The notes under the pieces are model-generated. The model saw only the letters and a program-made list of their open reading frames with translations. It was not told where the DNA came from and made no database searches. A DNA stretch of 64,000 bases, taken from Streptomyces sp. WZ.A104. GTDB taxonomy: Bacteria > Actinomycetota > Actinomycetes > Streptomycetales > Streptomycetaceae. Every line of letters starts with the position of its first letter. The first letter of the stretch is position 1. The DNA lies in contig NZ_NWVL01000007.1 in assembly GCF_002382885.1 (NCBI RefSeq), forward strand, positions 103,687 to 167,686, given 5' to 3'. Made by a program: the position numbers and the translations under genes. Below are positions 53,007-62,622 of this stretch, in pieces.

Positions 53007-54444
53007 CTCGCTGCCCTTGTCGCTCTCCGCGGGCCCCGGCGGACAAGGGCGTACGCGGGAATCGGTGCGGTCATGCTCCCCCGGACCGTGACCCTTCCTG
53101 AGAGGGGTGGCTGCGGCAGCCCCCGCGTCGGGCACGGCGGACGCGGCGAAGGGCGCTGGCAGGTCGGACGGGGTGGACGGGTCGGGCATGGGCCGGGATG
53201 TCCCTTCGAACGGCGGTACTCGCCGCCGCATCTCGGTCGGCGGGCGGGTACGTGTACGGAGTTATGGCCGACTTCGGGGCCGGTACGAGATCGGGTGCGG
53301 GGCCGGCCCCATGTGCCCGCCTCAGGGCGTACACGTGCCGTCGACAGGACCTGGCCTGAACGCGGAGGGAGAAAACTCTGCGTGGGGAATCTAGGCGTGC
53401 CGTCCTGACCCCGGCGGGCCGGGACCGTGCACACGCTTCCCCATCGGGACGCCCCGACCAGGCAGGACACGCCGTAGGGCATCGGAGAGGCTCCGCGCCG
53501 GATGGGCGGGATGGGGACACCGACCGCCCGATGCCCGTCCACCGGACGTACGGAGGCGGACGGGGCGATGGTGTTGCTGCACGCACTGCTGTGCGGAGAC
53601 CTCGACGAGCGGCTGGTGCAGCCCTCGTCTGCTCGTCGCCCCCACGAACAACCCAGAAACTCCGCGGAGGGCTTCAGGTACCGCCATACCTTGATGAGGG
53701 TGGCGGGGCAGAAATCCGAGGTGTCACTCATGAAGTTTCCCGCGCTCGGTCTTGGGCGGAACCCGGAGGGCTGTCCTGTGCTCCCTTGGACGATCCAGCG
53801 AGGCGTCGGACGCGGCGTTGCGCGCGGCGAGGGAGCGTGCACGTGCGGGTGGGTGCGGACGGTCCGACGATGCGCCGGGGCGCCGCACCGCGTCCTGTGC
53901 CCATCCGGGACGACGGAACAGCTCGCACCCTCAGCGAGTAAGCGAAAGACACCAGCTCAGACGTAGGCACCGAGGAGTCAGCTCGACGGGCGACAGCCTC
54001 CTGGAAAGTGTGGGATCCCAAGAAAGTGCCGTGGCCCGGGAAATACGGACGGCGGCCGGAGGGCACCAGGGGGCCCGTCCTGACCCCCGACGATACCCAT
54101 CCTGGCAGTCCTGACGCCTTTGCTGTTGACAAGTTCCTACCGGGGCCGGCCAGATCCGGCACTTGGTCGGGCTTACCGGCGTCTCGCGGTCCTGGTGCAC
54201 CTCAGCCGGGTGCCTTAATCCCCGGCTCCGTCGTGTACTTCAGAGCTCAGCGCGGGCGACCCGGCCTCCGCGAAGGCGCCGACCGGACGACCTCCGCCGC
54301 CGGTTCGGCCGCCCGTACTATCTAGGAGTCGAGGGGTTTCTATGCAGTTCAAGATCATGATCGGCGGTGCAGGCAGGTAAGGCACGTGGCCGGAAACGGT
54401 TCGGTCGAACGGTTCACGGGCCTCCGTCAGGTCGGGTCAGGAAG
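53007..54444. other. 1.4-kb gap with no convincing gene
   Basis: Several open frames up to 171 codons exist on both strands but they overlap, have shifting codon use and no family match. Near 54,125 there is a TTGACA hexamer but no clear -10 box. It may be decayed DNA or hold a short RNA; I cannot say. Confidence 0.4.
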
Positions 54445-56280
54445 TCAGCGTTTGATACGTCCGCGGACGGCGAGGACGGCGAGGGCGAGGAGAGTGGGTT
54501 CTACGAGGCGGGAGGCCATTTCGATGTAGGTGCCGGCGGTGGTCAGGTCCTGCCCGCTGGAGCGGAATACCACCGAGTTGAGTGTGACGTTCAGGGCCTT
54601 CTCGAAGCGCTTGCCGGTGAACCTGTTCCCAGTGGGGTTCTGCGGGTCGCCTTTTTCGATCTCGAAGGTGACCTTGCCTCCGCCGGGCGGCACGGTGCCG
54701 GTCGCCTCCTGCTTCGGGTCGTCCTTCGGAAGACCGAAGCCCATCAGCAGCACGAGGGTGATCAGCATGGCGGCCACGAGCCAGCCCAGGGCCCGCAGGG
54801 CACGCAGGCCGTAGCCGGAGAGTATCCAGTAGGTGTGCAGCAGTCCGCGTTCGGCGGGGGAGGTTGTGGTGCGGTCGTGGCGGCGCATCTCCATCTCGCC
54901 GTAGTAGAAGTCCGCGGCTCCTGGTTCGTTCTTGCTGTCCTCGAACGCCTTGCGCAGTGCCCGGTACACCGGTGCCAGCTGCGTTGGCCCGGCGTGTCCG
55001 GTGCCGGGCACCGCGGCCTTCCAGCCTCTGGCCGCCGCTGGTTGGCTCGCGCGCCAGTGGTGTTCCTCGGCGAGGGTATGGCGCGAGGTGAACCGTGTTG
55101 GGTGCCCGTGTCGCCAGTGCGTACCGGACGGGACCGTGTCGAAGGAGCAGGCGCCTTCCAGTCGCACCTGGTCCAGGTGCACCGTCCCGGTGAACAGGCA
55201 CTTCGACAGGTCGACGTCGGCGAGGACCAGATGCGCTGCGTCCACCCCGCGCAGCGAGGCCATCCGCACCATGGCGTCGGCGCCGGGCGCGCCGGCCAGG
55301 GCCTGTTCCGCCACCGGCTGTCCGTCTGGACGTACGAAGGGGTCGGCTTCCGCGGCGATGGTGAGGGGGTACTCGAAGACGGCGTGGGCGAGGTCCACTG
55401 TGGCGTAGCGCAGTCGCACCTCGGCCGTGGAAATCCAGCGGGTCCGGCGGCACTCCAGACGGTTCGTGGCGAACGAGAGAGTCGCGGGGCCGTTGAACAC
55501 CGCCCCGGACAATCCCACTTTTCCGGCGCACACCAGCGGCCCGAGGCTGACCCACCGCTCGAAAACCGCTGACTCGAACTTGGCATCGCTGTGGAAAACC
55601 GCTGACTCGAACCCGGCGTCCCCCTGGAAGGTCGCCGACCCGAACCCGGCGAGGTCCTGGAAGGTTGCCGACTCAAACCCGGCGTAGTCCTGGAAGGTTG
55701 CCGACTCAAACCCGGCGAAGTCCTGGAAGGTCGCAGACGTGAACTCGGCGTGGTCCTGGAAGGTCGCCGACTCGAACCCGGTGTTGCCCTGGAAGGTCGC
55801 CCACTTGAACTGGGCCTCGCCCTGGAATGTCGCCGACTCAAACCCGGTGTAGCTGTGGAAGGTCGCCAACCTGAACTGGGCGTGGCCCTGGAAGGTCGCC
55901 GACCTGAAGGTGGTGTAGCTCTGGAAGGTTGCCGACTCAAACCCGGCGTCACCCGCGAAGGTCGCCGACTTGAACCAGGCTTCTCCCGCGAAGGTCGCCG
56001 AATCGAACTGGGCGGCGCCGAGGCGTGCGTGTCCGGTGGCGGGATCGCGAAGGGCGTTGAGGAGAGCGTCGAGAAGGAGTTCGGTGAAGGGGGTGCCGCG
56101 GTGGTCGACGTCGGTGCCGCGGGTCAGGCCGGCCAGGTAGGCACCACGGTCGGCGTCGGCCAGGTGGGCGAGGCATGCGGTGTGGCCGGGGATGCGGATG
56201 CCGCGGCAGCCAACGGGGTCGGCAGCAGGGTCTGCGCCGTGTGCGCAGTGCGGCCAGGATGGCGGTATGGCTGTGCTCAT
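54445..56280 (-). CDS. pentapeptide-repeat protein with C-terminal membrane segments, 611 aa
   Basis: ATG 56280 (MSTAIPPSWPHCAHG). The N-terminal region holds Cys/His pairs (PHCAHG, GCRGIRIPGHTAC). Residues about 90-245 are 11-residue repeats of the type FESATFQDYAG, the pentapeptide_3-like form that should make a right-handed beta-helix. A middle domain follows. Near the end are a membrane helix (LGWLVAAMLITLVLLMGFG) and another (EPTLLALAVLAVRG). The role is unknown; some such repeats bind gyrase, others scaffold membranes. Confidence 0.8.
   Translation of the reverse strand: MSTAIPPSWPHCAHGADPAADPVGCRGIRIPGHTACLAHLADADRGAYLAGLTRGTDVDHRGTPFTELLLDALLNALRDPATGHARLGAAQFDSATFAGEAWFKSATFAGDAGFESATFQSYTTFRSATFQGHAQFRLATFHSYTGFESATFQGEAQFKWATFQGNTGFESATFQDHAEFTSATFQDFAGFESATFQDYAGFESATFQDLAGFGSATFQGDAGFESAVFHSDAKFESAVFERWVSLGPLVCAGKVGLSGAVFNGPATLSFATNRLECRRTRWISTAEVRLRYATVDLAHAVFEYPLTIAAEADPFVRPDGQPVAEQALAGAPGADAMVRMASLRGVDAAHLVLADVDLSKCLFTGTVHLDQVRLEGACSFDTVPSGTHWRHGHPTRFTSRHTLAEEHHWRASQPAAARGWKAAVPGTGHAGPTQLAPVYRALRKAFEDSKNEPGAADFYYGEMEMRRHDRTTTSPAERGLLHTYWILSGYGLRALRALGWLVAAMLITLVLLMGFGLPKDDPKQEATGTVPPGGGKVTFEIEKGDPQNPTGNRFTGKRFEKALNVTLNSVVFRSSGQDLTTAGTYIEMASRLVEPTLLALAVLAVRGRIKR
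55560..56010. repeat. 33-bp tandem coding repeats (about 13 copies)
   Basis: A 33-bp unit, written on the plus strand as GACTCAAACCCGGCG... then TCCTGGAAGGTTGCC, repeats through the pentapeptide gene with a few changes per copy. Adjacent copies are close enough to recombine, so copy number could vary between strains. Repeats abut directly, so this is not a CRISPR array. Confidence 0.85.
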
Positions 56281-56586
56281 GGTGCGGCGGCTCCACGGTG
56301 TCAGGTGCCCGTATGGACGCTCTGGGGACGGGAACGGTTCAGGCCCGACCGTAACGGGCAGCATCGCCGCCAAATTTCGCCGACCAGTTCGGTACGCAGT
56401 ATCGATCAGCAGCAGGGAGGCCCCGGGAAGTAGCGCGGCTGCGCTCCTGACTGTCGCCGGACGATGGCATCCGATTTGGCTCAATCCGAGCAAAGTCAGG
56501 GATCGGCCCCACGTCTCGAATATGCCGTACGTGCCTGAACAACCCGTAGATATCTGTCAGGCGCGTTGTACCGAGGGACACATGCC

Positions 56587-57870
56587 TCACATGCCTGTCG
56601 CCCGCTCGACACCCGAGATAACACGGGGCCGGGGCGCGTCGGCGAGTTCCCTCACAGCTGCCACCCAGTGCTCGCCCAGGCGTGGCATCCCCGGGAGAGA
56701 GCCGTCGTGTACGACGGTCAGGCGGGCATGGGAGTCGTAGCCGGTCAGGGCCGTGTAGCAGCGGAGTCCGTCCGCCGGAGCGCTGAACAGCTGGGCTTGT
56801 GTCGCCGGGAGCCCGAAGAGGGTGAGAGCGGGTCCGCAGTCCACGTTGGACGCCAGAAGGCCGACAGGCCCCGCGCCCGCCACCCGCAGGGCGAGCCTTG
56901 CGCCCGCCCTGCGGGGAAGGGCGTCCAGGACGAGTCGTGCGGACCCGCGGTAGTCGATCGCGCGCAGTCGGCGGGTCTGAGCGGTCACCGCGTCCACGGC
57001 GCCCTCGACGCCGCCGCTGTCCTTGCAGGGCAGGGTCAGACGTACGCCCACCAGCGCGTTTCCCACCAGGGTGGCCTGTTCGCGGCCGCGTACGGACAGG
57101 GGCACGGTGACGGGCATCGGCGGATGCCCCTGGTGTGTACCTTCCTGGTGCCGCCGGTGCACCGCTTCGGACAGGGCGGCCAGGTACACGTCGTTGACAG
57201 TGGCACCGTGGGCCCGCGCGGCCACGCGCAGCAGAGCTATGGGGAGGTCTCGGTGGAACAGCTGTGGAGTGCCGGACTCCGCGCCGGCGAATGCGGGGGC
57301 CGGGGTCAGCGGGCGCATGGCCCTGGCGCTCTGGCCGAGGACTGCGGCGACACCGCGGAACCCGACGCGCGCCGACGGGGGAGAGCGCGGCGACCAGTCC
57401 ACCGGCTCGTCCTCGATGAGCAGACGAAGGATGGACGCCGCGGCGATCCCGTCCCGTAAAGCGTGGTCGGAGCGGAAGCACACGGTGAACGACTCCTCCG
57501 CGCACCGGATAAGCCAGAGGTCCCACGGCGGCCGGCCCTCCGGCAGCGGGCGGGTGAGCATCTGCCGCCGCGCCACGTCGAACTGCCCGCGGCGCGGCAC
57601 GAGCAGCTGGAGGACGTGCGCCCCCGGTTCGAACCCCCCTGCCGCGTAAGCCTTCCTGTCGTTTCTCCCAAGGCGGTAGCGCAGCGACGGAATGTGATGG
57701 GCGCGGGCGGTAGTCCGAGCCCGCAGAGAGGCCAGAGGCGGCGCCACGCCGTCGAAGTCGAACATGACGCCCATGGTGAGCGGGCCGCCCGCCGCCCTGC
57801 GGAACGAGAGGTCGACAGCTCGCAGCGGGAAAGGAGGATAGGGGGCACCGTTGGGGCAGGCCGGACGCAC
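56587..57870 (-). CDS. WS/DGAT-like acyltransferase, about 427 aa
   Basis: Transfers an acyl group to an alcohol or diacylglycerol in characterised members. The active-site motif is DHALRDG at 135-141, a variant of HHxxxDG. The N-terminal LRAVDLSFRRAAGGPLTMGV and C-terminal VPLSVRGREQATLVGNALVG regions fit the family. GTG 57870 is preferred over an upstream ATG since a GGGAG site precedes it. It is divergent from the ACP gene, so it may use acyl groups made by that locus. Confidence 0.8.
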   Translation of the reverse strand: MRPACPNGAPYPPFPLRAVDLSFRRAAGGPLTMGVMFDFDGVAPPLASLRARTTARAHHIPSLRYRLGRNDRKAYAAGGFEPGAHVLQLLVPRRGQFDVARRQMLTRPLPEGRPPWDLWLIRCAEESFTVCFRSDHALRDGIAAASILRLLIEDEPVDWSPRSPPSARVGFRGVAAVLGQSARAMRPLTPAPAFAGAESGTPQLFHRDLPIALLRVAARAHGATVNDVYLAALSEAVHRRHQEGTHQGHPPMPVTVPLSVRGREQATLVGNALVGVRLTLPCKDSGGVEGAVDAVTAQTRRLRAIDYRGSARLVLDALPRRAGARLALRVAGAGPVGLLASNVDCGPALTLFGLPATQAQLFSAPADGLRCYTALTGYDSHARLTVVHDGSLPGMPRLGEHWVAAVRELADAPRPRVISGVERATGM

Positions 57871-58294
57871 AGGGGCGCTTCTCCCTTTGTTTACAGGCCG
57901 GTGGCGGACAGTCGTCCGCGCGCGGCGATCCAACGCGCGACTGTCAGCCGGCCTCCGCGGACCTCCACATACCCCAGGTCTTTCACCCTGCACCGCCTTC
58001 TCCCCGCATTCGACATCGGATTCATTCCATCGGCGACGTCGCTCGGCTGCACGGGCGCTGCACGGACTTCGTGTAACGGCGCTGGCTCGCATCGGCGCTC
58101 ACCCGGATGACTGCCGTGCCTTGCACGCCGTGAGCGGAGACCGCAGGGTCTGAAAGGTCCTCAGGTCTGAGCCGCTCGTATATCCCGACCCGTGTCACGC
58201 CCGGCCCCCGTCCTGGCTGCGCAGCGGTCACACGCCCTACCTTCCCGCAGGGACACCTGAAGAGGCGTTCCCCTGGACGAAAGGCCGATCGCAC
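57871..58294. promoter_or_regulatory. divergent promoter region, acyltransferase and ACP operon
   Basis: About 420 bp between two oppositely transcribed units. No long palindrome is apparent. Promoters for both directions should be here. Confidence 0.45.
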
Positions 58295-58564
58295 ATGTCC
58301 ACCACCGTGTACGACATGCTCGTCACGAAGATGACGGAGAACCTAGGTGTGGACGCCTCGCGCGTCCGTCCCGACGCCACCTTCCCCGACCTCGAACTGG
58401 ATTCCCTGGCCGCTCTGGAGCTGGGCGTCATTCTCGAGGAGGACCTCGGCGTGACCTTCGACCTCGATGAGCTGAAGGGCGAGGAGATGACCCTCGGCCA
58501 GTTCAGCGAGCACGTCGAGCGTCTCGTGGCGGAGAAGCGGTCCGCGGCGGTGGACGCCGTATGA
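58295..58564 (+). CDS. acyl carrier protein, 89 aa
   Basis: A four-helix carrier with the phosphopantetheine Ser37 in LELDSLAALEL. It is acidic and near the usual size. The ATG of the ketosynthase overlaps its stop (ATGA), so the two are co-translated. It is expected to hold the growing acyl chain for the KS, hot-dog and SDR enzymes next to it. Confidence 0.92.
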   Translation: MSTTVYDMLVTKMTENLGVDASRVRPDATFPDLELDSLAALELGVILEEDLGVTFDLDELKGEEMTLGQFSEHVERLVAEKRSAAVDAV

Positions 58565-59784
58565 CCGCCTCCGACGTCGCCGTCACCGGCCTCGGACTGG
58601 TGACGCCCGCCGGACTCGGCGTGGCGGCCGCGTGGGAAGGGCTCTGCGGGGGCATGCCGACGGCGGCGAAGGACCCGAAGCTGGCCGGGCTGCCGGTCGA
58701 CTTCTCCTGCCGGCTGCCTGGTTTCGACCCGGTCACCGAACTCGGCAGACGTCTCACCTGGCGCATCGACCTGTTCACCGAGATGGCGCTGGTCGCCGCC
58801 CGCGAGGCCGTGGCCGACGCGGGCCTGGACCCCAAGACCTGGGACGGCGCCCGCGTTGGCGTGGTGATCGGCAACGGGAGCGGCGGGAACGTCAGCCTGG
58901 AGGCCGAGTACGGCAAGCTCCGCGACAACCGCATCAGCGCGATCTCGCCCCTAACCATCCCACGCTCCGTGCCCAACATGGTCGCCGGTGAGATCGCCAT
59001 CGACATGCAGGCGCTCGGGCCGAACCTGGTCACCGCGACCGCGTGCGCGTCCGGGGCCACGGCCCTCGGCACGGCACGCGACCTCCTGCGGCTCGACGCC
59101 TGCGACATCATCATCGCGGGCGGCAGCGAGAGTGTCTGCTCGCGCATCGCCAGCGTCGGATTCAGCCAAGCGGGGGCACTCTCCTCCCGGACCCAAGACC
59201 CGGCAGGCTCCTCCCGGCCCTTCGACGCCGACCGCGACGGATTCGTGCTAGGCGAGGGCGCCGGCGTTCTCGTCCTGGAGCGCGCCGAGCACGCACGGGC
59301 GCGCGGTGCGCGCGTCCAGGCCTACTTCTCCGGCTACGGCGCCACTGCGGACGGCCACCATCCCACCGCGCCCGACCCGGCCGGCGACGGCGTCCGGCGA
59401 GCGATCGCGGCGGCGCTCGCCGACGCCGGGCTGAGCGCCGCCGACATCGACCACATCAACGCCCACGGCACCTCGACCCAGAAGAACGACCTGGCCGAGG
59501 GGCGAATCCTGCGCACGGTGTTCGGCACCCCGCCTCCCGTCACCGCGAACAAGAGCATCATCGGGCACTGCGTCGGGGCCGCCGGCGCAATCGAGGCGGC
59601 GGTGACCGTGCTGACCCTGCGCCACCAGCTGATCCCTCCCACAGCCAACCTGGACCGCCTCGACCCGGAGATCGACCTGGACATCGTGACCAAGACCGCC
59701 CGGCCCCACCCGATGCGGGCGGCCCTGTCCAACTCGTTCGCCTTCGGCGGACAGAACGCAGTCCTCGTGTTCAAGGCCGCGTGA
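58561..59784 (+). CDS. beta-ketoacyl-ACP synthase (FabF-like), 407 aa
   Basis: Condenses acyl and malonyl units on the ACP. The catalytic residues are Cys162 (TATACASGATALG), His302 (INAHGTSTQKND) and His336 (SIIGHCVGAAGA). All three are kept, so it is a true condensing enzyme rather than a chain-length factor. It overlaps the ACP gene by four bases. Confidence 0.92.
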   Translation: MTASDVAVTGLGLVTPAGLGVAAAWEGLCGGMPTAAKDPKLAGLPVDFSCRLPGFDPVTELGRRLTWRIDLFTEMALVAAREAVADAGLDPKTWDGARVGVVIGNGSGGNVSLEAEYGKLRDNRISAISPLTIPRSVPNMVAGEIAIDMQALGPNLVTATACASGATALGTARDLLRLDACDIIIAGGSESVCSRIASVGFSQAGALSSRTQDPAGSSRPFDADRDGFVLGEGAGVLVLERAEHARARGARVQAYFSGYGATADGHHPTAPDPAGDGVRRAIAAALADAGLSAADIDHINAHGTSTQKNDLAEGRILRTVFGTPPPVTANKSIIGHCVGAAGAIEAAVTVLTLRHQLIPPTANLDRLDPEIDLDIVTKTARPHPMRAALSNSFAFGGQNAVLVFKAA

Positions 59785-59904
59785 CCCGTGCTCGCCACGG
59801 ACGGCCCCGCCCCCTCCCCGCCCTCTCCTCCGCGCCACGGGTGCCCCTCCGCCGCGCCGGATGACCGCCCCCGCAACTCCGCGACCCCTGTGAAGGAACA
59901 GAAC

Positions 59905-60873
59905 GTGATCGCCTACGAATCGCTCTCCGACCACGAGGCCGCGGCAGCGGTCCCTCTGGACGTCGAGGACCTCGTCTGTGTCTCCAGGCCTTACCTCGCC
60001 CTGGAGGATCTGCGCCGCATCGCGCCGGGACGGGTCATCGCCACCGTTCCGATCGAGTCCAGCTCCGGGCGACAGGCGGCGGTGATGGGCGTCGGGGAGG
60101 CCGGCCGCCACCTCGCCATCCTGGGCCTCTGCGCCGCGTCCACCATCAACCGCCGACCCGGCCGCTTCGCCTACCTCGCCCGCGCCGCGCGCGTCGAGTG
60201 GCTCGCCGCCCCGACCCTCGCACCGCAGCAGAGCCCGCTGATCGGTCACGCGAAAGCCGCCTTCACCACCTCACGCAAGGCCACTGCGGACGCCCGGCTC
60301 ACCGACGCCTTCTCCGGCGAGATCGTCGCCCGCATGTCCGTCTCCTACGACGTCCTCCCGCACCGGCTCCTCACCCGCCTGCTCGACGACGCCCCGCCCT
60401 CCGAGGACACGTCGACGTCACCCGGGGGCATCCCCTTCCGCGAGACCGCCCCCTCCTCCCGCCCGTACGGCGAACCGATCCCCCTGGAACGCTTCCGTCT
60501 CGAACCTGCCACCGGTACCATCTCCGCCGAGCTGCCCGTCACCGCCGCGCTGTGTCCCGGGCACTTCGACGGCTATCCGGTCCTCCCCGTCGCCGTCGCT
60601 GCGACCGCGATGACCACCCTGGTCGACCAGGCGGTCGCCGAGCTCTATCCGCACGCCCGCTGGCTGGCCGGACCACTCACCCTCCAAGCGGACGGATTCG
60701 CGCGCGCGGGAGAGACCGTGACCTTCACGGCAACGCCCACCCGGGGGATGACGTACCGGTGCGTCGCCCGGACGAAGAGCCGGACCGTCGCGTCCGTCGA
60801 CATCCAGCTGATCCTGGTCGATCCCGTCACGCTCGACCAGTCCGTGCCGCCCGTCGTCAGCACGGTCCGGTGA
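59905..60873 (+). CDS. double hot-dog dehydratase-like protein, 322 aa
   Basis: GTG 59905 follows AAGGAACA. The C-terminal half has CPGHFDGYPVLPVAVAA, the FabZ/FabA-like motif with His in the GHF position. The N-terminal half is another, less conserved hot-dog-like fold. It may remove water from 3-hydroxyacyl-ACP, or set the final acyl form. It lies 120 bp after the KS. Confidence 0.7.
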   Translation: MIAYESLSDHEAAAAVPLDVEDLVCVSRPYLALEDLRRIAPGRVIATVPIESSSGRQAAVMGVGEAGRHLAILGLCAASTINRRPGRFAYLARAARVEWLAAPTLAPQQSPLIGHAKAAFTTSRKATADARLTDAFSGEIVARMSVSYDVLPHRLLTRLLDDAPPSEDTSTSPGGIPFRETAPSSRPYGEPIPLERFRLEPATGTISAELPVTAALCPGHFDGYPVLPVAVAATAMTTLVDQAVAELYPHARWLAGPLTLQADGFARAGETVTFTATPTRGMTYRCVARTKSRTVASVDIQLILVDPVTLDQSVPPVVSTVR

Positions 60874-60966
60874 CAGTCCGACGACCAGGTCGCGCGCGCA
60901 GCCTGTTCGGCCAGCAGTGACCGTCCATCTTTCTCCCTCTTCCCGCGCACCGAAGTGAGCTGACCC

Positions 60967-61839
60967 ATGTCTCTGGCCCTGGTGACCGGCGCCACCGTCG
61001 GAATCGGCCGCGCCTTCGCCGAACGGCTCGCCCGCGACGGCCACGACCTCGTCCTCGTCGCGCGCACCGAGGCAACCCTGGACCGTGTCGCCTCCGAGAT
61101 CCGCGCCGCCTTCGGCGTCGGCGTGCGTACGCTGCCCACAGACCTCGCCACCGTCTCTGGCTGCCGCGCGGTGGAAGACCTGGTCCAGAGCGGGACCACA
61201 GTCGACGTCCTCGTGAACAACGCGGGGATCGTGCTGCGCGGGCCCTTCCCAAGCAACGGCCTCGATGAGGAGGAGACGATGCTGGACCTGAACGTCCGGG
61301 CGGTGCTGCGCCTCACGCACGCCGTGCTGCCCGGCATGGTGGCGCGACGCTCCGGCAGCATCGTCAACGTGTCGTCGTTCACGGCGGCCGGACCCGGCGC
61401 ACTGTCCACCACATATCCGGCCGGCAAGGCATGGCTGCTGTCATTCAGCGAAGCACTGGGCCGCTCACGGCAACTGCGGGACGCAGGGGTCCAGATGACG
61501 GTGGTACTCCCCGGCTTCACGCGAACCGAACTGTTCGACCGATCCCGCTTCGACGCCTCCAGGCTTCCCGGCTGGCTGTGGCTGGAGCCCGAAAAGGTGG
61601 CGTCCGCAGCCCTCCGCGACCTGGCACGCGGCAAGGCCGTCAGTGTGCCGACCCTGAGGTACAAGGCCGCCGTCTGGGGTCTGCGGCATCTACCCCGACC
61701 ACTCCTTAAGCCCCTCTCCTGGGACCTCGCGGCACCCGGTCGGCCGGGGCTACGCCTGCCGCCGCTTCGTCCGACTGCCCCGGCCCCGAGGCAGCGAATC
61801 GTCCAGTGTAACCCCCGATCATGGAGAAGGGGGCTGTAA
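60967..61839 (+). CDS. short-chain dehydrogenase/reductase (SDR), 290 aa
   Basis: NAD(P)-dependent oxidoreductase. TGATVGIG at 7-14 binds the cofactor; NNAG is at 84-87; the catalytic set is Ser137, Tyr150 and Lys154 (TTYPAGK). It probably reduces a 3-keto group for this locus. The last 30 residues are Pro/Arg-rich and end close to an ISL3 fragment, so the true C-terminus may have been altered by that junction. Confidence 0.85.
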   Translation: MSLALVTGATVGIGRAFAERLARDGHDLVLVARTEATLDRVASEIRAAFGVGVRTLPTDLATVSGCRAVEDLVQSGTTVDVLVNNAGIVLRGPFPSNGLDEEETMLDLNVRAVLRLTHAVLPGMVARRSGSIVNVSSFTAAGPGALSTTYPAGKAWLLSFSEALGRSRQLRDAGVQMTVVLPGFTRTELFDRSRFDASRLPGWLWLEPEKVASAALRDLARGKAVSVPTLRYKAAVWGLRHLPRPLLKPLSWDLAAPGRPGLRLPPLRPTAPAPRQRIVQCNPRSWRRGL

Positions 61840-61859
61840 AATGTTCGGCCCTGTCTCAC

Positions 61860-62010
61860 AGTCTGCGGTGACGGAGAGTGGTGATATCCGATGAGGATGC
61901 GGAGGCGGAGGAGGTTAAACCCTGCCCGTCCGTGCATCTAGCGGGCGATGCGCTTGGTCCTGGTGTTGACGTCTTCGGTGAGGCCGTTGCTGTACGGAAG
62001 CGTGAGCGCG
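61860..62010 (-). pseudogene. ISL3-family transposase C-terminal fragment
   Basis: Minus-strand reading gives LTLPYSNGLTEDVNTRTKRI, then AR, a TAG at 61938-61940, and MHGRAGFNLLRLRILIGYHH. This is the typical ISL3 end (LPYSNG...KR...MHGRAGF); the TAG replaces a Gln. An end with GGCCCTGTCTCACAG near 61851-61865 may be its terminal repeat. It is joined at about 62010 to the IS3 fragment in frame. Confidence 0.75.
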
Positions 62011-62622
62011 GCGGCGCCGTGATCGGTGTGCAGGACCGCTCCGGCGAGGCTGCCGCGGGTGCGTTCGGCGGTGGCCAGCGCGTCGACGACGAGATCGGTG
62101 CGCATGTGGTCCGCGATCGCCCAGCCGGTCAGACGCCGTGAGGCGAGGTCGATGACGGTGGCCAGGTAGAGGAACTTCCCGTTCTCCAGGGGGAGGGAGG
62201 TGATCTCACCGACGTACTTCGTGTTCGTCTCACGTGCGGTGAAGTCGCGGCCGATCAGGTTCGGGGCCTTCGCCGCCGCCGGGTCCGGAGTCGTGGTGCG
62301 GTGTTTTCGCCGCAGCCTCAGGCCGGCCAGATTGATGCTCCGCATCACGCGTGCGACCCGCTTGTGGTTGACGCGTTCGCCGTCCTCGCGGAGCTCGGCG
62401 GTGATCCTGGGGACGCCGTAGGTGCCGTCCGACTCGCGGTGCACCGCCCGTGTCCGTGCGGCGAGACCGGCGTCGGCCGCCTGCCGGGCGGCCCGGTCGG
62501 CGGCGGTGCGGCGCCAGTAGTAGAAGCTGGAGCGGGCGATGCCCAGGATGGTGCACAGCCGCTTCACGCCGTACCGGCGCTGGTGGTCGGCGACGAACTG
62601 GAAGCGGTTCAGGACCCGTAAT
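62011..62622 (-). pseudogene. IS3-family transposase orfB fragment
   Basis: KRLCTILGIARSSFYYWRRT and SDGTYGVPRITAELREDGER are the HTH-like start of IS3 OrfB; NTKYVGEITSLPLENGKFLY and DLASRRLTGWAIADHM belong to the DDE domain. It ends at HTDHGA, losing the remainder, at the join to the ISL3 fragment. The upstream orfA is cut by the next element. Confidence 0.8.

Noticed and set aside
54120..54200. TTGACA hexamer as a promoter
   Set aside because: No -10 element at a suitable distance and no gene just downstream.
55560..56010. Regular repeats resembling a CRISPR array
   Set aside because: Repeats are 33 bp and abut directly with no spacers; they encode pentapeptide repeats.
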